Source: Candidatus Nitrosopumilus sp. (lineage in GTDB: Archaea; Thermoproteota; Nitrososphaeria; Nitrososphaerales; Nitrosopumilaceae). From it: DNA of 7,771 nucleotides. The stretch covers positions 1 to 7,771 of the forward strand of contig DAOWGL010000189.1 of assembly GCA_030637455.1 (NCBI GenBank), read 5' to 3'. Position 1 is the stretch's first letter, and each line of letters opens with the position of its first letter. Of the stretch, positions 5,779-7,771 are shown piece after piece. The position numbers and the translations under genes were made by a program. The notes beneath the pieces were generated by a model, which was not told the origin of the DNA, did no database searches, and saw only the letters and a program-made list of their open reading frames with translations.

Positions 5779-6191
5779 TAAACGCTTCCAGGACCTTTAA
5801 GAAGCATATTTTCACATTCTTTGCAAACTTGCTCATCAATGTTTGATTCCAAATTATGATGTATCTCACAAATTAACAGACTTGATTTGATAAAGTTACA
5901 AAGTCCAATAAATTTTGAAAGACTGGATGGGGTGTATGCCATGTCTGAAGAAAGACTATCACTTAACTCATCAATCATTATTGAAACTTGTTTTTCTGCT
6001 AAAAGTTTTGCAATCAAAGAAGGATCACCTCGTGTACCTCTAATGTAATTGCTAATTGCAGCTTGAGTCACCCCCAACATTTTAGAAATTTCATCTTCTC
6101 TAATGTTATGATCTTCTGCAAGTTTTTTGGCAAGAATAGCCCGTAATGCAGGAATTAGAGTTTTAGATTCTATTTCAGCAGGAAGTAGCAA
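5775..6191 (-). CDS. XRE-type helix-turn-helix transcriptional regulator (COG2522-like) with Cys-rich C-terminus
   Basis: The 138-residue protein starts at TTG 6191. The N-terminal part (LPAEIESKTLIPALRAILAK, residues 3-22) resembles the PPCEVVVRxLLPAIRA opening of archaeal predicted regulators (COG2522). A helix-turn-helix follows at about 31-55 (REDEISKMLGVTQAAISNYI, then RGTRG). The C-terminal half carries C108, H111/H112, C123 and C126 (CEIHH and CKEC), a possible zinc or metal-thiolate site that could sense metal or redox state, although no effector is visible. An SD-like GAGG lies just upstream of the TTG, and TTTAAA at 6217-6222 is a possible TATA element. It is divergent from the asparagine-synthetase-like gene with a 49-base gap, so autoregulation and control of that neighbour are plausible inferences. 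Confidence 0.85.
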   Translation of the reverse strand: MLLPAEIESKTLIPALRAILAKKLAEDHNIREDEISKMLGVTQAAISNYIRGTRGDPSLIAKLLAEKQVSIMIDELSDSLSSDMAYTPSSLSKFIGLCNFIKSSLLICEIHHNLESNIDEQVCKECENMLLKGPGSVY

Positions 6192-6216
6192 TACCCCTCA
6201 AGAATTTGATTAAGGA

Positions 6217-6222
6217 TTTAAA
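6217..6222 (-). promoter_or_regulatory. Possible TATA element between regulator and asparagine-synthetase-like gene
   Basis: TTTAAA is palindromic and centred 28.5 bases upstream of the regulator start TTG 6191, a workable distance. To the right it is only 21.5 bases from ATG 6241, which is short, so it probably serves the regulator, or the right-hand gene starts further in. Confidence 0.3.
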
Positions 6223-6240
6223 GTTTGCAATAAAAAATGG

Positions 6241-7245
6241 ATGAATCTCTCCAGCCTCATTAGGCATAGCTATTTTAATTTCAAAATAACATCTAATGTG
6301 TTGGAAGAGTTTTCAAATAATCTTTACAGTGCATTAGATGAGTCATGCAATAAATGCAAATCAAACTTGATATCACTATCAGGGGGATTAGACAGTTCAA
6401 TAATTGCATATTTTTTAAAACAAAGGAAACCTAAAGCAATTGCAATAATTACCGAAGATTTCGTTTCAACGGATCTCACATATTGTCAAATGATTTCAAA
6501 AGAAATGCAAATACCATTAACAATTTACAATGTTAAAACAGAGCAAATTCTAGAAGCAATAGAAGAAACAATTAAAATTTTGAAGAATTTTAACGATATT
6601 GAAATTCGAAATAATGTTGTAATGTATTTAGCAATTAAATGGGCAAAAGACAACGGAGAAAAATCAATAATCACAGGAGATGGTGCAGATGAATTATTTG
6701 CAGGATATAGTTTTCTCATAAACAAATCTGAGGAGGAATTAGAAAGAGAAATCAAGAGAGTGTGCTCAGTAATGCACTTTCCAACACAGGAAATAGGCAA
6801 AGCGTTGGGAATAACCATAGAATCTCCATTTCTAAATGACAAAGTGATACAACTGGCTGAAAAAATCCCAGTTAATCTCAAAGTCAAGGAGGAAGAGGGA
6901 AAAAGACACGGCAAGTGGATTTTACGTAAAACTTTTGAAAAAAATATCCCACACCAAATTGCATGGAGGGAAAAATCACCTATGCAAGATGGATCAGGAA
7001 CAGTGGGATTGACAAATCTATTTGATTCAATAGTAGGTGAAGAGCAATTCGTTGAGAAAAAACTTACAGTAGAAAAAACAGATGATGTTGTAATTAGAAG
7101 TCGGGAATCAATGTACTACTATGAAATTTTTAAAAAATTGTATGGAACCCCAGTGGATTCTAAATCAGAGGAAATATGCCCATATTGTAAACATCATGTT
7201 GGTAAATCTAGATTTTGTAGAATGTGTGGAGCATTTCCAATCTAA
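6241..7245 (+). CDS. Stand-alone asparagine-synthetase domain protein with C-terminal zinc ribbon
   Basis: The 334-residue protein contains the ATP-pyrophosphatase (AsnB C-terminal) domain: the PP-loop SLSGGLDSS (45-53), GDGADELFAGY (146-156), ESPFLNDK (194-201) and an AsnB-like segment WILRKTFEKNIPHQIAWREK with a following DGSG (226-253). These motifs adenylate a carboxylate for amide formation. The N-terminal glutaminase domain of AsnB, with its catalytic Cys2, is absent, so free ammonia or a separate ammonia donor would be needed; ammonia is plausible in an ammonia oxidiser. Residues 313-329 (CPYC, then CRMC) form a C-x2-C/C-x2-C zinc ribbon not found in standard AsnB. Ordinary asparagine synthesis is possible, as is amidation of another carboxylate. 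The first codons use unusually C-rich synonyms, and TTG 6301, with TATTTTAA at 6271-6278 exactly 26.5 bases upstream, is an alternative start (314 residues). Confidence 0.88.
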   Translation: MNLSSLIRHSYFNFKITSNVLEEFSNNLYSALDESCNKCKSNLISLSGGLDSSIIAYFLKQRKPKAIAIITEDFVSTDLTYCQMISKEMQIPLTIYNVKTEQILEAIEETIKILKNFNDIEIRNNVVMYLAIKWAKDNGEKSIITGDGADELFAGYSFLINKSEEELEREIKRVCSVMHFPTQEIGKALGITIESPFLNDKVIQLAEKIPVNLKVKEEEGKRHGKWILRKTFEKNIPHQIAWREKSPMQDGSGTVGLTNLFDSIVGEEQFVEKKLTVEKTDDVVIRSRESMYYYEIFKKLYGTPVDSKSEEICPYCKHHVGKSRFCRMCGAFPI

Positions 7246-7388
7246 ATATTATTTTTATATTTTCTAGGTTTTTTGAGAAAAATTTTTCTACATCCTGAAC
7301 AACAAAAATAGACTTTTTTTCCATCATGATCATGAATTAAAGCTAATTCCTCATCAAGTTCTATTCCACATACAGGATCTACTGGCAT
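7242..7388 (-). CDS. YHS-domain small metal-binding protein, 48 residues
   Basis: This short gene reads MPVDPVCGIELD, then IHDHDGKKVYFCCSGCRKIF and a basic tail ending KNNI. The pattern DPVCG, a G-K-x-Y-F-C segment, then C-x2-C-R followed by F and P-x-x-Y is that of the YHS domain, a short heavy-metal-binding module also found in copper ATPases and monooxygenases. Candidate ligands are C7, C29, C30 and C33, possibly helped by H19 and H21. It could bind copper, which is plentiful in thaumarchaeal enzymes, or another thiophilic metal; the metal and the partner are inference. A strong TATA box (7411-7418) is centred 26.5 bases upstream of the ATG at 7388, so it has its own promoter. The stop interlocks with that of the convergent asparagine-synthetase-like gene (CTAA, 7242-7245). 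Confidence 0.85.
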   Translation of the reverse strand: MPVDPVCGIELDEELALIHDHDGKKVYFCCSGCRKIFLKKPRKYKNNI

Positions 7389-7410
7389 AAATTTTCCACT
7401 TCTAAATTCA

Positions 7411-7418
7411 ATTTATAG
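7411..7418 (-). promoter_or_regulatory. TATA box of the YHS-domain gene
   Basis: The minus strand reads CTATAAAT, centred at 7414.5, exactly 26.5 bases upstream of the ATG at 7388. It is a good archaeal TATA match in the 53-base gap to the upstream gene. Confidence 0.55.
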
Positions 7419-7441
7419 TTTCATCTATAATGAGTTTAATC

Positions 7442-7696
7442 TTAATTTACTAGGAGTTGATTTTTGAGTTTTTTTGTAACTGTTCCAGTCACAATAGAGA
7501 GATGTTCAATGTTTAATCCAATTTCAATGTAATCTCTTAACGAAACGATAGATTCGATTTCTTCAGCTGCGCCAAAAAATTCCTGTCGTCCAAAACACTT
7601 CTCACACACTAACCATTCACTAACGTTTCCACCAATAGTAAGAGGTTTGTACTTTATTTTGTAAATTGGTTCATGCCGGTCATTACAGGAATTCAT
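7442..7696 (-). CDS. Small zinc-motif protein, 84 residues
   Basis: The 84-residue protein begins MNSCNDRHEP and has a split metal-binding motif: C4-x3-H8 and C31-x2-C34 (WLVCEKCF), a probable treble-clef- or ribbon-like zinc site. The segment between, KIKYKPLTIGGNVSEW, looks like a beta hairpin that brings the two halves together. The C-terminal half (about 42-84) has no cysteines and looks like a helix followed by strands (EIESIVSLRDYIEIGL). I cannot name a family. The ATG at 7696 overlaps the stop codon of the upstream minus-strand gene as ATGA, so the two are probably co-transcribed and translationally coupled. Confidence 0.75.
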   Translation of the reverse strand: MNSCNDRHEPIYKIKYKPLTIGGNVSEWLVCEKCFGRQEFFGAAEEIESIVSLRDYIEIGLNIEHLSIVTGTVTKKLKNQLLVN

Positions 7697-7771
7697 ATTG
7701 TAATTCCCTGTAATTGTGATTTGATTTTATGAGTCACATCAGATGTGATTTTTAAAATATGTTCAATGTCA
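7693..7771 (-). CDS. C-terminal end of a gene running in from the right edge (partial)
   Basis: On the minus strand the only frame open from the window edge gives 25 residues, DIEHILKITSDVTHKIKSQL then QGITI, followed by TGA at 7695-7693. The stop overlaps the ATG of the 84-residue zinc-motif gene as ATGA, the classic arrangement of adjacent operon genes. The residues look like an amphipathic helix rich in Lys, Ile and Ser. No family can be named from so little, but the overlap makes a real gene likely. Confidence 0.55.
   Translation of the reverse strand, partial: DIEHILKITSDVTHKIKSQLQGITI
7734..7748. repeat. 15-bp perfect inverted repeat
   Basis: TCACATC, a single A, then GATGTGA is a perfect palindrome with 7-base arms around one central base. 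It lies within the partial gene at the right edge, close to its 3' end, so it could be a regulator-binding site for the downstream zinc-motif gene or merely a chance coding sequence. Confidence 0.5.

Noticed and set aside
6237..6263. Mini reading frame ATGGATGAA just before the asparagine-synthetase-like gene
   Set aside because: Eight codons overlapping the main start in another frame; a leader peptide cannot be supported.
6525..6914. 129-codon minus-strand open frame inside the asparagine-synthetase-like gene
   Set aside because: It is a Ser/Leu/Ile-rich shadow of the conserved AsnB-type domain.
1..7771. tRNA, rRNA, CRISPR array, transposase or attachment site
   Set aside because: No cloverleaf-like GC-rich segment, regularly spaced repeat array, terminal inverted repeats or recombinase motifs were seen on either strand by eye.

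Overview
The window reads as a piece of an AT-rich archaeal chromosome, most likely an ammonia-oxidising Thaumarchaeote (Nitrososphaerota, Nitrosopumilus/Nitrosarchaeum-like). The case rests on an archaeal/eukaryotic information-processing set (ribosomal protein eS25, RNA polymerase subunit K/Rpb6, Alba chromatin protein, a deoxyhypusine-synthase-family enzyme), short intergenic gaps, several probable TTG starts, and TATA-like boxes at a nearly constant distance from start codons, as expected of leaderless archaeal transcripts. The assignment is by recognition of families, not by a database search.

Layout, left to right. 1-188 (+) is the C-terminal end of a pentapeptide-repeat protein. Then come three minus-strand genes: a secreted protein of unknown function (222-848), an unrecognised 113-residue protein (961-1302) and a Na+/acidic-amino-acid symporter of the GltP/DAACS family (1375-2655). 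Divergent from the symporter is a deoxyhypusine-synthase-like gene (2725-3816) whose active site looks non-canonical. A small zinc-finger protein (3813-4025, -), eS25 (4118-4426, +) and a cyclophilin-like-fold protein (4408-4794, -) follow. rpoK (4847-5338, +) diverges from the latter around one palindromic TATA box. Alba (5464-5778, +) converges on a helix-turn-helix regulator (5775-6191, -), which is divergent from a stand-alone asparagine-synthetase domain with a C-terminal zinc ribbon (6241-7245, +). The right end has three minus-strand genes: a 48-residue YHS-domain protein (7242-7388), an 84-residue zinc-motif protein (7442-7696) and the tail of another gene (7693-7771) joined to it by an ATGA overlap.

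The strand alternates almost gene by gene, so most genes appear to be single transcription units. Four convergent pairs have overlapping 3' ends, three of them by exactly four bases with interlocked stop codons. No gene-free stretch exceeds 300 bases; the longest gaps are 5339-5463 and 849-960. I saw no tRNA, rRNA, CRISPR array, insertion sequence or other mobile-element signature.

Nothing here amounts to a clear new multi-gene system. The most worthwhile items are the symmetric bidirectional promoter of rpoK and its neighbour, the altered active site of the deoxyhypusine-synthase-like enzyme, the glutaminase-less asparagine synthetase with zinc ribbon, the acidic extension of RpoK, and the unannotated small YHS protein.
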